From Flavobacterium sp. N502536 (GTDB lineage: Bacteria; Bacteroidota; Bacteroidia; Flavobacteriales; Flavobacteriaceae): a stretch of DNA of 64,000 nt. Below are positions 8,414 through 18,433 of this stretch, in pieces (the first letter of the stretch is position 1; each line of letters begins with the position of its first letter). The position numbers and the translations under genes were made by a program. The notes under the pieces were generated by a model, which saw only the letters and a program-made list of their open reading frames with translations, searched no databases and had not been told where the DNA came from. The stretch lies in NCBI RefSeq assembly GCF_025947345.1, contig NZ_CP110011.1, positions 4,906,001 to 4,970,000 of the forward strand, written 5' to 3'.

Positions 8414-10414
8414 TTATTTATTGAAGTTTTCAGCAAAAAAACCTAACATGCATTTATAAAGCTCAATTCTGTTTTTTTCTTTTTTAAACCCATGTCCTTC
8501 GTCATATTTTACCATATAAGGCGTTTCAAACCCTTTGCTTCTAAGCGCTTTCACAATTTGATCCGATTCATTAATGTTGACTCTTGGGTCGTTTGCACCC
8601 TGAACAACAAATAATGGTTTTTTAATTTTATCTGTTTGAAATACCGGTGATACTTCTTTCGCTATTTTTGCTTCTTCCGGATCATCTAAATTATACCATA
8701 TTTCTTTAACCTGTTCTCTTAAAGGTTTCCAATATTCAGGGAACGAGTCAAAAAAGGTAAAGATATTTGAAACTCCAACATAATCTACCCCACAAACGTA
8801 TAAATCGGGAGTTTTAATAAGCCCCATTAAGGTAGCATAACCACCATGGCTGCCACCGTAAATGGCAATTTTACTTTTATCTACCCAACCTTGTTCAATT
8901 ACATATTTTACTCCATCTTCAACATCATCCATCACTTTTCTCCCAATTTGTTTATAACCAATTTCCTGGAATTTTTTTCCATAACCTCCAGAAATTCTAA
9001 AGTTAACTTGTAAGGTCGCATAACCTCTACTTGCAAATAATTGGGCCTCCTTATTATATCCCCAAGTATCTCTTATTCCTTGTGGACCACCATGTGGATT
9101 AACAATAAGCGGGACCTTTTCACCATTAAGTGCCGATTTTGGCAAGGTAATATATCCATATATCGTCAAACCATCTCTACTAGTGAATTGTATTGGACGC
9201 ATTTCTGCCATATCTTCTTCTTTCAACTGCGGCATTAGGTCGTATAATAGTTTTATTTTTGTTGTTGCAACATCGTATGTATAATACCTGCCAAACAATT
9301 TATCACTGTTTACCAGTATTAAAAATGTTTTTTCATTTTTATCATGTGAAACTACTGAGAATTCTTTATCGTTAAACTCTTTTTTCAAATTGTTGTACAT
9401 CTTTGTATAAAACTTACTTATAGGAATTATTTCATGCTTAATTCCTTCGTAACCAACAAAATCAAGTTCATAATTTCGTTTTTTTCCCCCTATGCCCATT
9501 TCACTTAAATCAAATATAGGATTGCTATAGATCTCTTTTATAATGCTATTTTTTTTAAGATCATATAAAACAATTCTTGTCTTGTCACTGTTAAGATTTG
9601 TAGAAACATAGACTTCATCTTTATTAGCAGAATTATAATTAAATTTTATAATATTAAAATTGCTTTTCCAATCTGTTTCTTTCACAAGATTAAACTTGTT
9701 TGAATCTAAATCTTTGTAATACAATTGATCGACAACTCCATCTTTCAACTTGTAATATCCCCTTATATTACCGTCTCTGTCGAAAATATAGCTGCTGATA
9801 GGATCTTTAAGATCCTTGTTTTCCATCAGCAGTGTTAACGCTCCGGTTTTATAGTTAATTTTAAATGGTTCGTTAATTTGTTTATTGTTTTTGTTCATTA
9901 CAACAATTACATAATCCGAATCCTTCAGCATCTCAAAATGGCTCACCTTAACACCATCAAAAGGGGTGATATCCTTAACAGTTCCGTTTTTAATGTCTGC
10001 CACATTCACGTGCATGTTTTCATCTCCTCCTTTATCTTTGAAAAAATAAAGATGCTCATTATCAAACCAGTCATAAGAATGAATTAATTCATCCTTTTCT
10101 TCAATTACACGGGACACTTTCTCTGTTTTTAAATTTTTCACATAAATATGATTTTTACCATCCTTATCTCTTTCTTTATAAGATAGAAATTTTCCATCAG
10201 GCGAAATTTTAAACGCAGATGCTTTGGGGTTTGCAAAATAATCTTCTACCTGATATTTAAAACTACCCTTATCAAAAGCAGTAATTTTTTGAAGCTCAGT
10301 TTTTGAAGAGGGCAACTCTGGATTACCGCGAACTGTTTCGGTATTGTTTTGGGCATTCATTGCTGCCACTATAAGCAAAATGCCAATCGAGAAAATTTTT
10401 GATTTTAGTATCAT
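8414..10414 (-). CDS. S9 family serine peptidase (prolyl oligopeptidase type)
   Basis: 666 residues with a signal peptide (ILLIVAAMNAQ, about 1-21). A beta-propeller domain (about 40-400) with repeated FDRDGN/YDLKK strands is followed by an alpha/beta hydrolase domain. The catalytic triad is visible: Ser522 in GGSHGG, Asp609 in GANDPRVN and His641 in DEGHGF. The family cleaves short peptides, often after proline or removing di- or acylated residues from the N-terminus, and the signal peptide puts it in the periplasm. It is divergent from the histidine kinase gene with 142 bases between the starts, so the neighbouring two-component system could regulate it. Confidence 0.93.
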   Translation of the reverse strand: MILKSKIFSIGILLIVAAMNAQNNTETVRGNPELPSSKTELQKITAFDKGSFKYQVEDYFANPKASAFKISPDGKFLSYKERDKDGKNHIYVKNLKTEKVSRVIEEKDELIHSYDWFDNEHLYFFKDKGGDENMHVNVADIKNGTVKDITPFDGVKVSHFEMLKDSDYVIVVMNKNNKQINEPFKINYKTGALTLLMENKDLKDPISSYIFDRDGNIRGYYKLKDGVVDQLYYKDLDSNKFNLVKETDWKSNFNIIKFNYNSANKDEVYVSTNLNSDKTRIVLYDLKKNSIIKEIYSNPIFDLSEMGIGGKKRNYELDFVGYEGIKHEIIPISKFYTKMYNNLKKEFNDKEFSVVSHDKNEKTFLILVNSDKLFGRYYTYDVATTKIKLLYDLMPQLKEEDMAEMRPIQFTSRDGLTIYGYITLPKSALNGEKVPLIVNPHGGPQGIRDTWGYNKEAQLFASRGYATLQVNFRISGGYGKKFQEIGYKQIGRKVMDDVEDGVKYVIEQGWVDKSKIAIYGGSHGGYATLMGLIKTPDLYVCGVDYVGVSNIFTFFDSFPEYWKPLREQVKEIWYNLDDPEEAKIAKEVSPVFQTDKIKKPLFVVQGANDPRVNINESDQIVKALRSKGFETPYMVKYDEGHGFKKEKNRIELYKCMLGFFAENFNK

Positions 10415-10556
10415 GTTTTACATATTTTATTGCGCAAATTTCAGCATACTTTAAACCATAATGGGTTATCACAGGGTTACATAATGTTAAATAGTGTTAA
10501 CCGATTTTATTTAGCCTGTTTTAGTCCGTAATTTTATACCTCACCAAATACAAATT

Positions 10557-11909
10557 ATGCGAAGTTTCTTTTTCCGTTTCGATAAATACTTACTTGTTCT
10601 GACAATAGTAATTGTTTTAGCCTTTCAATGGTATTGGCTGCAAAACAGTTATCTCAATAAAAAAACGGAGATTCTTGAACAGACAAAACTAGAAATACGA
10701 CAAGTTTTAGTAAATCAGTTTGTAAATAATTTATCCTTAAATCCGAAAATAGATTCTCTCTTAAATCACGTAAAAGTAGATTATGACAAAATAACTCAAT
10801 CTCAGTCAGGTGCTACAGTATTAACTACAACCCCCTATAAAGGAGAGAAGTTTCAAGAAGTAAGTAAAAAAATATTGCTCTCCTACAATAAAGCAGATAG
10901 TCTGATTTACCATTCATTGAAAAAATTACATCCCGAGTTATTCAGCGAAAATGGAGTAACCATCTACCGACAAAACAGTAAAGGAACCACGACGTATCCT
11001 AAAAAACGTACTGTTCAGAATAAAAATACCACAGAACCTGTCGCTAGTCTTATTATGAAAGAAAACATCACTTTCAGGGCTCATATAGACAACCTTTCCG
11101 GTATTATCATTTCGCAAATATGGAAATCTATCGCTTTTTCAATATTCTATATAATTCTTTTTATAGGTACTATAAGTTTATTTATCCATAACATCACAAT
11201 CAATCGAAAGCTTCTTAAGAACAAGGAAATCTTCACGCAAAATATGACTCACGAGCTTAAAATTCCTATTTCGACTATAATGGTTGCCACAGATGGGCTC
11301 GTAAAATATGATATTGCGAGTGAGCCTGAAGCAGCAAAAAAGTATGCGGGTATTATTCAACGAGCTGCGACCCAACTATATTCTCTGGTTGAAACGATTC
11401 TGCAACATGCAAAAGCGGACAGCAATTATCAAAAACAAATTCTCAGCCAGGTCAATTTAGTAACTTTGATCGAAAAAGTAGTCGAAACAATATCAGGTAT
11501 TATTCTGAAAAATGAAGCTAAAATTATATTCAATGAAGTTGATGAAAAAATAAATTTAAAAGGAAACTCAGATCAGTTGAAACAAATTTTTCTAAACCTG
11601 ATCGATAACTCATTAAAATATTCAGACAAAGCGCCAATTGTTATGATTTCTGCGAAACAAATTCAAAATAGAGTTTTAATCTACATTAAAGACAATGGAA
11701 TCGGAATTCCGGATAAGTATGCCGAAGAAATTTTTGAACCTTATTTCAGAATCTCCGAAAACGACCTCCATGATAGGAAAGGCTTTGGTCTTGGACTTAG
11801 CTTTGCAAGAAATTCATTAAAAAATCAGGGAGGATCCATTAAAGTAATAAAATCTCATCTTGAAACTGGTACATTAATTGAAATCAATATGCCTTCTTAT
11901 GAATCGTAA
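10557..11909 (+). CDS. Sensor histidine kinase
   Basis: 450 residues. TM1 is about 12-28, a periplasmic sensor region spans 30-188, and TM2 is about 190-210. The dimerisation/phosphoacceptor box is MTHELKIPIST with His232. The ATPase domain shows the N box NLIDNSLKYS, G1 box DNGIGIPDKY and G2 GFGLGLSFA. It is a classical HisKA/HATPase_c kinase. The downstream response regulator gene overlaps its 3' end, so they form a cognate pair. The periplasmic domain has no family I recognise. The pair is divergent from the S9 peptidase. Confidence 0.93.
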   Translation: MRSFFFRFDKYLLVLTIVIVLAFQWYWLQNSYLNKKTEILEQTKLEIRQVLVNQFVNNLSLNPKIDSLLNHVKVDYDKITQSQSGATVLTTTPYKGEKFQEVSKKILLSYNKADSLIYHSLKKLHPELFSENGVTIYRQNSKGTTTYPKKRTVQNKNTTEPVASLIMKENITFRAHIDNLSGIIISQIWKSIAFSIFYIILFIGTISLFIHNITINRKLLKNKEIFTQNMTHELKIPISTIMVATDGLVKYDIASEPEAAKKYAGIIQRAATQLYSLVETILQHAKADSNYQKQILSQVNLVTLIEKVVETISGIILKNEAKIIFNEVDEKINLKGNSDQLKQIFLNLIDNSLKYSDKAPIVMISAKQIQNRVLIYIKDNGIGIPDKYAEEIFEPYFRISENDLHDRKGFGLGLSFARNSLKNQGGSIKVIKSHLETGTLIEINMPSYES

Positions 11910-12582
11910 ACCTAAAATATTATATCTTGAGGATGATCCGAACTTGGGCGAAATTACAACTGATATGCTCTCCCGGGCAGGCTTTAAAGTACAGTGGGTA
12001 ACTAACGGTGAAGAAGGTTTAGAAGCACTAAACAATCAAATCTTTGATATTACTGTTGCCGATATTATGATGCCAAAGTTAGATGGATACACCTTCATAA
12101 AAACGCTTCGCGAAAAAGGGAATCAAATGCCAATTATACTTCTTTCGGCTAGAGTTTTAACCGAAGATGTCTTAAAAGGTTTTGAAATAGGAGCTGACGA
12201 TTACGTAAGGAAACCGTTCAGCATAGAGGAATTGATTGCGAGAGTAAACAGATTATTAAAAGATAAATCTTCTCAAACAAATGAAAATAATTTTCAATTG
12301 GGCGATTACAAATACAATCACCACAATTATGAACTAAATTATAATGGCGAATCAATTTATCTGTCTTCAAGATCGGGACAAATTCTTTATCAATTTTTAA
12401 CAAATAAAGACGGTATCCTTTCCAGAAAAGAAGTGCTTCTGGATCTTTGGGGTGATGACAGTTTTTTCAATGGAAGAAGTTTAGATGTTTTTATTTCAAA
12501 ACTGCGACGTCATCTTGCCTCCGATCCCAAAATTTCGATCATAAATATGAGAGGAGTTGGCTATCGCTTAATCATTGTCTAA
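11899..12582 (+). CDS. OmpR-family response regulator
   Basis: 227 residues from the ATG at 11899, which gives the normal MNRKPKILYLEDD start and overlaps the kinase stop by 11 bases; an upstream ATG at 11878 would add seven residues that look like read-through of the kinase C-terminus. The receiver domain has the acidic pair E11/D12, phosphoacceptor Asp55 (VADIMMPK) and the Lys of YVRKPFS. The C-terminal winged helix (about 130-227) ends in the typical ISKLRRHLASDPKISIINMRGVGYRL. It is transcribed with the upstream kinase. The target genes are unknown; the divergent S9 peptidase is the nearest candidate. Confidence 0.94.
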   Translation: MNRKPKILYLEDDPNLGEITTDMLSRAGFKVQWVTNGEEGLEALNNQIFDITVADIMMPKLDGYTFIKTLREKGNQMPIILLSARVLTEDVLKGFEIGADDYVRKPFSIEELIARVNRLLKDKSSQTNENNFQLGDYKYNHHNYELNYNGESIYLSSRSGQILYQFLTNKDGILSRKEVLLDLWGDDSFFNGRSLDVFISKLRRHLASDPKISIINMRGVGYRLIIV

Positions 12583-12757
12583 TTGCCCCTTAAACAAATG
12601 TTCGGACGGAGTGCCTTGTACCGAAGAAGAGCACCAAATAAACAGACGTAGTAAGCTTATTATTAAGACTTTATAATAAAAATATTTCAATCAATTAATT
12701 TTAGGTTCGATTTTTGTTTTACCTTAGATTCTTAATAATTTAATACTATTTAAAATT

Positions 12758-13216
12758 ATGAAATCACTAAAATACTTCTTTATCGCAATGACATTCATTG
12801 CTGTAAGCTCTTTACAGGCACAGGTATCTGTTAATGTAAATATTGGAACACCTCCGGCATGGGGTCCGGTGGGTTATACAGATGTCCGTTACTATTATTT
12901 ACCGGATCTCGAAATGTACTACGACATCAATGCATCCAATTACATTTACATCAGTAATGGAAAATGGATCAGAGCCAGAAATCTTCCGCGAAACTATAGA
13001 AATTATGACCTTTATAATGAATACAAAGTGGTACTAACCGATTACAGAGGCAATTCTCCTTATGATAATTATAAAACTCATAAAGTAAAATACGGTAAGG
13101 GATACAAAGGAAAACCACAAAAAACTATCGGTCAAAAACCCGGTAAAGGAAACAATAAAGAATATAAAGAGAATGGACATGGACATGGAAAAGGACATGG
13201 GAATGGTAAACATTAA
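12758..13216 (+). CDS. Small secreted basic protein with Gly/His/Lys-rich tail
   Basis: 152 residues. A signal peptide (about 1-21, ending SSLQAQ) is followed by a Tyr-rich segment with GYTDVRYYYLPDLEMYYD and YIYISNGKWIR, which looks like two short strand repeats of the type seen in many small flavobacterial secreted proteins. The last 45 residues are Lys/Gly-rich and end in HGHGKGHGNGKH, a possible metal- or polyanion-binding tail. It stands alone 175 bases after the response regulator and is closed by a strong terminator. No function is known to me. Confidence 0.75.
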   Translation: MKSLKYFFIAMTFIAVSSLQAQVSVNVNIGTPPAWGPVGYTDVRYYYLPDLEMYYDINASNYIYISNGKWIRARNLPRNYRNYDLYNEYKVVLTDYRGNSPYDNYKTHKVKYGKGYKGKPQKTIGQKPGKGNNKEYKENGHGHGKGHGNGKH

Positions 13217-13221
13217 AACGC

Positions 13222-13256
13222 AAAAAAGGGGGCACTTAGTAAGTTCCCCCTTTTTC
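13222..13256. terminator. Bidirectional terminator
   Basis: The arms AAAAAGGGGG (13223-13232) and CCCCCTTTTT (13246-13255) enclose a 13-base loop that can itself pair ACTT with AAGT. It has T-runs on both strands and lies between the secreted-protein gene and the convergent peptidase/permease gene. Confidence 0.85.
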
Positions 13257-13328
13257 ATACAAGTAATTATTCTCTTTTAAACTTCCGCTAAATGTAAAAG
13301 TGAATGTTCTGGAAATGCAGCTAAAAAA

Positions 13329-16300
13329 CTAGTCTTCTGCTTTCTTCAAATTGTCGTCCGGAACTCTATCAATCAAATAGTTGTAGGGATCGATACCTGC
13401 TTCAAAAGGTTTTTCTTTAGTCTTGAAAACATAAACATTGTTCTTTTTTGTTATTTTCAGCCTTTTGTAAACCAAAACCTTACCCAAACCTGAACCGTCT
13501 TTTGGTTCTGCAAAAACGGCAATATCAATATAGTCGGCAACAGGAATTTGAGTTTCTTTTCCTAATGCATCCGATCTGAATTTTTCGGAAGTCGTTTTTA
13601 AAGTGATTTCATACTCAGAACCTACTTTTTTGTATTTGGCTTCCAGCATTCGGTTTGAAAATAACGTGATGTTTTCAAACATATCAGAAATCAAATACTG
13701 TAAACTATCCGGAGTTACTTTTCGTAATTCATTTACTACGCCTATCGAAGTTGGAAATGGCGGGTTTTTATAAGCATAAGTGTCAACCAAATTTTTCAAA
13801 GCCTGATTTACCTTTTTCTCCCCAATCATTTCTTTTAAATAATACATCACTACACTTGCTTTTTGATAGTGTATGTACTGTTGGTGCTCGGTTTTCATTA
13901 AAGACTGCTCTCCTTCAAGCTCAGAACTACGGCCTCTTAAATAACCATCCATTTCATATTTCAGGAATTTTTTCATTTTGTCCTTTCCATATTCTTTTTC
14001 CATGACCATCAAAGCAGAATATTGGGCAAAACCTTCACTAAACATTTCACTTCCCTGCATATTGGCACCACAAACCTGATGTGCCCAATACTGATGTGCC
14101 ATCTCGTGCGCTGTAACATAGTAAACCTGGTCAATATCATCTTTCTTTACATCACGTAAATCAGTAATAAAACCGATACCTTCACTAAAAGGCATAGTGC
14201 CCGGGAAAGCCTGTGCAAAACTTTGATATCTTGGAAACTCAATAATTCTGCATTGTTTATGGTAATAGGGCCCGAAGTTTTTAGTATAATATTCCAATGA
14301 TTTCTGCATGCTTTTTAGCATATTCGGAACATTATAGGCGTGTTCTTTGTCGTAGTAAACTTCCAGATCTATACCATTCCATTTTTTACGGGCTATTTCA
14401 TATTTTCCAGAAACAAAAGAATAAAAATTCAATGATTTTTGATCCAATTTGTAGTTGAAATACTTTCTTCCGTTGGCCTCCCAAGTTTTTAGCAATGATC
14501 CCGGAGCAATAGCCGTTTGATCCGGCGATGTGCTTATCGTAGTATTCACCTCAACCCAGTCCGAATCATTTCCAAGGTACGAATTGGCCCTGGCCGAAAG
14601 ATTGTTCTCGTCCAGTTTTGGCATTCGCTCTCTCTTTGGTAATTTCAGTTTGATTCGTTTGTTTTTATCCGAAATTTCCATGCCATTAATGTATCCCAAA
14701 GAAGGTAAAATATCAGAATTATTGAAGAAGGTCCCGTTTTGGGTCAGTTGTGTAAAGCTGACTTCATTTTCGAATCCTTTTGTCAATTTCCATAAATCGA
14801 TATTAATTTTGATGGAATCATTCGGCAATAAAGGTTTGTTTAATTGATAAATCTGATAATTTAAGCGGGAATCATTTAATTTTAATTTTGCTCCGGCAAT
14901 ATTCATTTTTAAACTATCCGATAGTTCCGGCATCGTAAAATGGAGTTCTTTTATCGCTACATTAGATTTGTTTTTTGCCCAGGCTTCTATCTTTGCCGTC
15001 ATGTTTCGTTCTTCGGGCACAAGATCAATAGTATAATTGAATTTATAAAAACGTGGCTGTACTAAATTTTCGAATTTTTTATACTTTTTCTCATAATCCA
15101 TCTGCTTGTTCTCTTGCTCTTTTGAAGAATCGTAAGTGTTTAAGACTTTGGTATTATAATAAACAAAACCACTGCAAAGTGCAAATGCGACTACGGTGAT
15201 GGCTATAGAAACCTTATTTTCTCCAAATTGTTTTTTTGCATTTACCAATCTGTATTTAAATTGCTGTTCTTTACCACGAATGTAAAATGCGTTAATGACA
15301 AAACACAAGATCAAACAAAACAGCGTCCAGTATACATTGAACCAAATGGTAGAGGAGACAAAAGGACCAAACCCATTCATGTCCGAATAAGTAATGGCTG
15401 GTATGTTGCCAAAATTCAACATATTACTATTGATTTCGAGTAGTCCCCAAATGAAACTATTGACGATAACTAAAGTGACGAAAGCAAAATAGGCAATATA
15501 TCGGTTGTTGATTAAATAATGGAATAACAAAGAAATCACCGCCATAAAAGAATAGCCCAACAAAGACACTACCATTATTGATTTTAGATAAACATCCAAT
15601 TTGTAATTGTAATATCCATAAGCTGTTTGTGAAGCAATCCCCACGATTATCGTTAAAGCAAAAACAATGGCTAAAGCAATAATGAGGGCCACCAATTTAG
15701 AAGAGAATAAAACACCTGTTTTGATAGGTGTAGCATCTTGAATTTCATTGATTTTGGCATCACGTTCTTTCCAAACTAAAACACCCGTATAAAAAGTAAT
15801 AAAGCCAATCATAAAAATGCTAAAAGCCCCTTTTATAGTATCGATTACATCATAAGTTACAGGATACTGAGCAGTTCCGTAGCGGCCTGTAAAACTCGTA
15901 AGGCTTGCAATCAGATTAATCATTCCAATGGCAACAATGATAATAAAGGTTGGGTTTTTGATGATGGATTTGGTTTCAAATTTCACTAAACTCCAAAAGG
16001 TACTTATCGAAAAGACATTCGCTTTTGTTGTTTCGAATACTCTGTTTGAAACAAGGATCGGGGCTTCAACTACTTTTGATTTTTTAGTCTCTTTACTCTT
16101 TTCTTTTTTAGCATTAAAAGAAAATTTAAAGTAAACTGCCACTAAAATAACCAAACTGATTCCTATCCAAATCAAACGATTGGTCAATAAATCGCCATGT
16201 AAAGAGACTGCACTTAGATTTTTTTCAGCAACAGTGGCGTATTTGGTCATAATCTTAAAAGGACGAAGTCCAAAAGGATCAAGCAAATTGGCTAACCATT

Positions 16301-16913
16301 CTTTCTGAATATCTTTGGTAAATCCGGAGGAGACCGCATAGAATACCAAAATAAGCATAGCTCCTATGAAAGACACTATATTACTTCTGAAAATAATCGC
16401 TAAAGCAAATAGTAATACCCCTGAGATAATCACATTTGGAATCCCAAAAACCAAGAGACCCTGCAGGTGTCCTGACCAAATGATTTCGCCAAATCTTTCC
16501 GCGGGACACATATCAAAAATGGGCGCTAATACCGGAGCAATCAGGGCACCTAAAGAAATTCCAAGTAAAGGAATTACCGAAACGATCGCTGCTCCAATGA
16601 ATTTTCCGAAATAATAATCCCTTTTTTTGATTGGGGAGGAGAATATAAACTGATACATTCCACTTTGAAAATCACGGTTGGCCGTGGCATTCATAAAGGC
16701 TGTAGTCATCAGTAAACAAATTACCGAAAGTATGCCATAGAATTGTTCTACAACAAAAGGTGCGTTTTTGTTTATGTTACCGATACTTTGGCCAACGGTA
16801 ACCTGCTCAGATCCGACCGCAAAAAAAACGATCAGGGTATTAATGAATAAAAAGATCCATATCATTGGTGTCTGCAACCAATATTTTAATTCGTATCGTA
16901 TAAATTTCCACAT
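13329..16913 (-). CDS. ABC-2 permease fused to an M1-family metallopeptidase
   Basis: 1194 residues. The N-terminal half holds two ABC-2-type six-helix membrane blocks (about 15-260 and 310-580) with repeated hydrophobic spans such as LLMTTAFMNATANRDF and FMIGFITFYTGVLVW. After about residue 640 there is a soluble M1 aminopeptidase-like domain with the zinc motif HEMAH at 936-940 and the third ligand Glu960 in FSEGFAQ (19 residues between the motif and this Glu, one more than the usual 18). The fused layout is known in Bacteroidota. The ATPase gene lies 98 bases upstream on the same strand. The pair probably forms a transporter whose extracytoplasmic domain trims peptides; the substrate is unknown. 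Confidence 0.9.
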   Translation of the reverse strand: MWKFIRYELKYWLQTPMIWIFLFINTLIVFFAVGSEQVTVGQSIGNINKNAPFVVEQFYGILSVICLLMTTAFMNATANRDFQSGMYQFIFSSPIKKRDYYFGKFIGAAIVSVIPLLGISLGALIAPVLAPIFDMCPAERFGEIIWSGHLQGLLVFGIPNVIISGVLLFALAIIFRSNIVSFIGAMLILVFYAVSSGFTKDIQKEWLANLLDPFGLRPFKIMTKYATVAEKNLSAVSLHGDLLTNRLIWIGISLVILVAVYFKFSFNAKKEKSKETKKSKVVEAPILVSNRVFETTKANVFSISTFWSLVKFETKSIIKNPTFIIIVAIGMINLIASLTSFTGRYGTAQYPVTYDVIDTIKGAFSIFMIGFITFYTGVLVWKERDAKINEIQDATPIKTGVLFSSKLVALIIALAIVFALTIIVGIASQTAYGYYNYKLDVYLKSIMVVSLLGYSFMAVISLLFHYLINNRYIAYFAFVTLVIVNSFIWGLLEINSNMLNFGNIPAITYSDMNGFGPFVSSTIWFNVYWTLFCLILCFVINAFYIRGKEQQFKYRLVNAKKQFGENKVSIAITVVAFALCSGFVYYNTKVLNTYDSSKEQENKQMDYEKKYKKFENLVQPRFYKFNYTIDLVPEERNMTAKIEAWAKNKSNVAIKELHFTMPELSDSLKMNIAGAKLKLNDSRLNYQIYQLNKPLLPNDSIKINIDLWKLTKGFENEVSFTQLTQNGTFFNNSDILPSLGYINGMEISDKNKRIKLKLPKRERMPKLDENNLSARANSYLGNDSDWVEVNTTISTSPDQTAIAPGSLLKTWEANGRKYFNYKLDQKSLNFYSFVSGKYEIARKKWNGIDLEVYYDKEHAYNVPNMLKSMQKSLEYYTKNFGPYYHKQCRIIEFPRYQSFAQAFPGTMPFSEGIGFITDLRDVKKDDIDQVYYVTAHEMAHQYWAHQVCGANMQGSEMFSEGFAQYSALMVMEKEYGKDKMKKFLKYEMDGYLRGRSSELEGEQSLMKTEHQQYIHYQKASVVMYYLKEMIGEKKVNQALKNLVDTYAYKNPPFPTSIGVVNELRKVTPDSLQYLISDMFENITLFSNRMLEAKYKKVGSEYEITLKTTSEKFRSDALGKETQIPVADYIDIAVFAEPKDGSGLGKVLVYKRLKITKKNNVYVFKTKEKPFEAGIDPYNYLIDRVPDDNLKKAED

Positions 16914-17011
16914 AATTTTTTATTTAAAAAGAGCTAAGAGATTGACGTATTTAATACCGAGGTTTTATCACTATAAGTTTCTAAAACCTTAGCAGTTCAG
17001 TCTCTTTTTTC

Positions 17012-17884
17012 TTAAACTAATTCGTTTAATTTCGCAAAAAACACATCTTCGAGATTTTCCTCAGCCGGAATGAATCCGTTATTCAAATGAGTATTCGAAA
17101 AAACGTGAATCAAAGGTTGTCCACCCACTAATTTATTCGAGATTACTTTGTAGTCTTTTTGATATTCGGGTAATTCCAGTTTGGTTACTTTTTTCTCCCA
17201 AACTTTGCTTTTCACTTGCAGTAAAGCATCATCAGTATTACCACTAAACAACACTTTCCCCTGGTTCATTATCGCCATTTCTGTGCAAAGTTCACGAACA
17301 TCCTGAACAATATGAGTAGAAAGAATCACCACGGTGTTCTCTCCTATTTCACTCAAAATATTATAAAAACGATTTCTTTCACCTGGATCCAATCCTGCAG
17401 TCGGTTCATCTACAATAACCAATTGCGGGTTTCCGATTAAACATTGTGCAATTCCAAAACGTTGGCGCATCCCTCCACTGTAACTGCCCACAGCATTTTT
17501 TCGATGTTCCCAAAGATTAACTTTGACTAGTAATTGTTCTATGATTTGTTTACGGTCTGATTTTTTATCAAATCCTTTCAGCAGTGCTAAATGATCCAGA
17601 AGTTCTACAGCTGACGTTCTTGGATATACACCAAATTCTTGTGGCAAATACCCCAGAACTTTACGAACCGCTTCTTTGTTATTCAAAACGTCAATATCTC
17701 CAAGGGTTACTGAACCACTGTCGACATCCTGCAAAGTCGCAAGTGTACGCATCAAAGAAGATTTTCCGGCTCCGTTTGGTCCAAGTAACCCAAACATTCC
17801 TTTTTTAATATGAAGCGAAACATCGTTCAATGCATGCACGCCATTACTGTACTTTTTGTCCAGGTTTTTAATGATTAATTCCAT
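17012..17884 (-). CDS. ABC transporter ATP-binding protein
   Basis: 290 residues. Walker A GPNGAGKS is at 35-42, the signature is YSGGMRQR, Walker B is LVIVDEPTAGLD, and the H-loop is ILSTHIV. The C-terminal 70 residues resemble the accessory domain of bacitracin/antibiotic-type exporters (AENLEDVFFAKLNEL). It energises the downstream permease-peptidase fusion, with which it forms an operon. It starts at 17884; the upstream intergenic region carries no other gene. Confidence 0.95.
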   Translation of the reverse strand: MELIIKNLDKKYSNGVHALNDVSLHIKKGMFGLLGPNGAGKSSLMRTLATLQDVDSGSVTLGDIDVLNNKEAVRKVLGYLPQEFGVYPRTSAVELLDHLALLKGFDKKSDRKQIIEQLLVKVNLWEHRKNAVGSYSGGMRQRFGIAQCLIGNPQLVIVDEPTAGLDPGERNRFYNILSEIGENTVVILSTHIVQDVRELCTEMAIMNQGKVLFSGNTDDALLQVKSKVWEKKVTKLELPEYQKDYKVISNKLVGGQPLIHVFSNTHLNNGFIPAEENLEDVFFAKLNELV

Positions 17885-18433
17885 TTTGTATTGGTCTTTT
17901 AATTAGTTGATAATAAACACATCAGACGATGGTTCTATTTATTTGTTACAGCATTACTTTTTATTGGAGATAAATGCCGTTTCATTTCTTTATTCCAATC
18001 GGAATACTCTTTTGTTTGCTGTTCCATAGATTTTGCGCCGATCCTGAGTCATTTTGGTACCTCGCGACGGCTTCTGCTTCTTGTAATTTTGTAATTTTTT
18101 GGAATAAATATAATTACAAGTGAGAATCATTATAGATAAATTGTAATAATTGGGTGGTATAATGTAATAAGTGGTTACACATCCCCGATCCTCTCTATCC
18201 AGCTGAGTTATGTGTCCAATATTTTAGAACTTTCTTTGCTGTCTTTTTTTTACCCCTTAAAAACAAGAGGGCATTCTCCGAAATTGATCCCTTGAGTTTT
18301 GTGATAAAATCGTGACTTGCCAGGTAGAAATTTAAGAAATATGAAGGTTTCAGGCTTGAGGTTCGAATCCAGTTTTTTCCAATAAAAAAGTCCTGAAATA
18401 CTTCAGGACTTTCTTTTATTCTAAATCAATTCA
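17885..18433. other. Long intergenic region with a possible dispersed-repeat remnant
   Basis: There is no complete gene. Read leftward, bases 18083-17982 translate without a stop as a short peptide containing EAEAVARYQNDSGSAQNLW and ending IPIGIKK, and another frame reads KEMKRHLSPIKSN. From memory, similar text recurs as small annotated ORFs in other Flavobacterium genomes, which would make this a dispersed intergenic element and not a gene; I cannot confirm that here. A tRNA T-loop-like GGTTCGAATCC lies at 18351-18361. A terminator at 18387-18412 belongs to the next gene. Confidence 0.3.
18387..18412 (-). terminator. Terminator after the hydroxyproline genes
   Basis: An 11-base stem AAAGTCCTGAA (18387-18397) / TTCAGGACTTT (18402-18412) with a 4-base loop, flanked by an A-run that reads as T's on the minus strand. 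It ends the two-gene operon at 18434-20468. Confidence 0.8.

Noticed and set aside
11878..11898. Earlier start of the response regulator
   Set aside because: The added seven residues do not belong to a receiver domain; the ATG at 11899 is the family start.
13160..13215. Repeat array in the GGACATGGAAAA-like tail
   Set aside because: It encodes the Gly/His/Lys-rich C-terminus of the secreted protein and is coding low complexity, not a CRISPR or satellite array.
18345..18380. tRNA gene suggested by GGTTCGAATCC
   Set aside because: The T-stem would pair only two or three bases, and no D-arm, anticodon arm or acceptor partner is found upstream.
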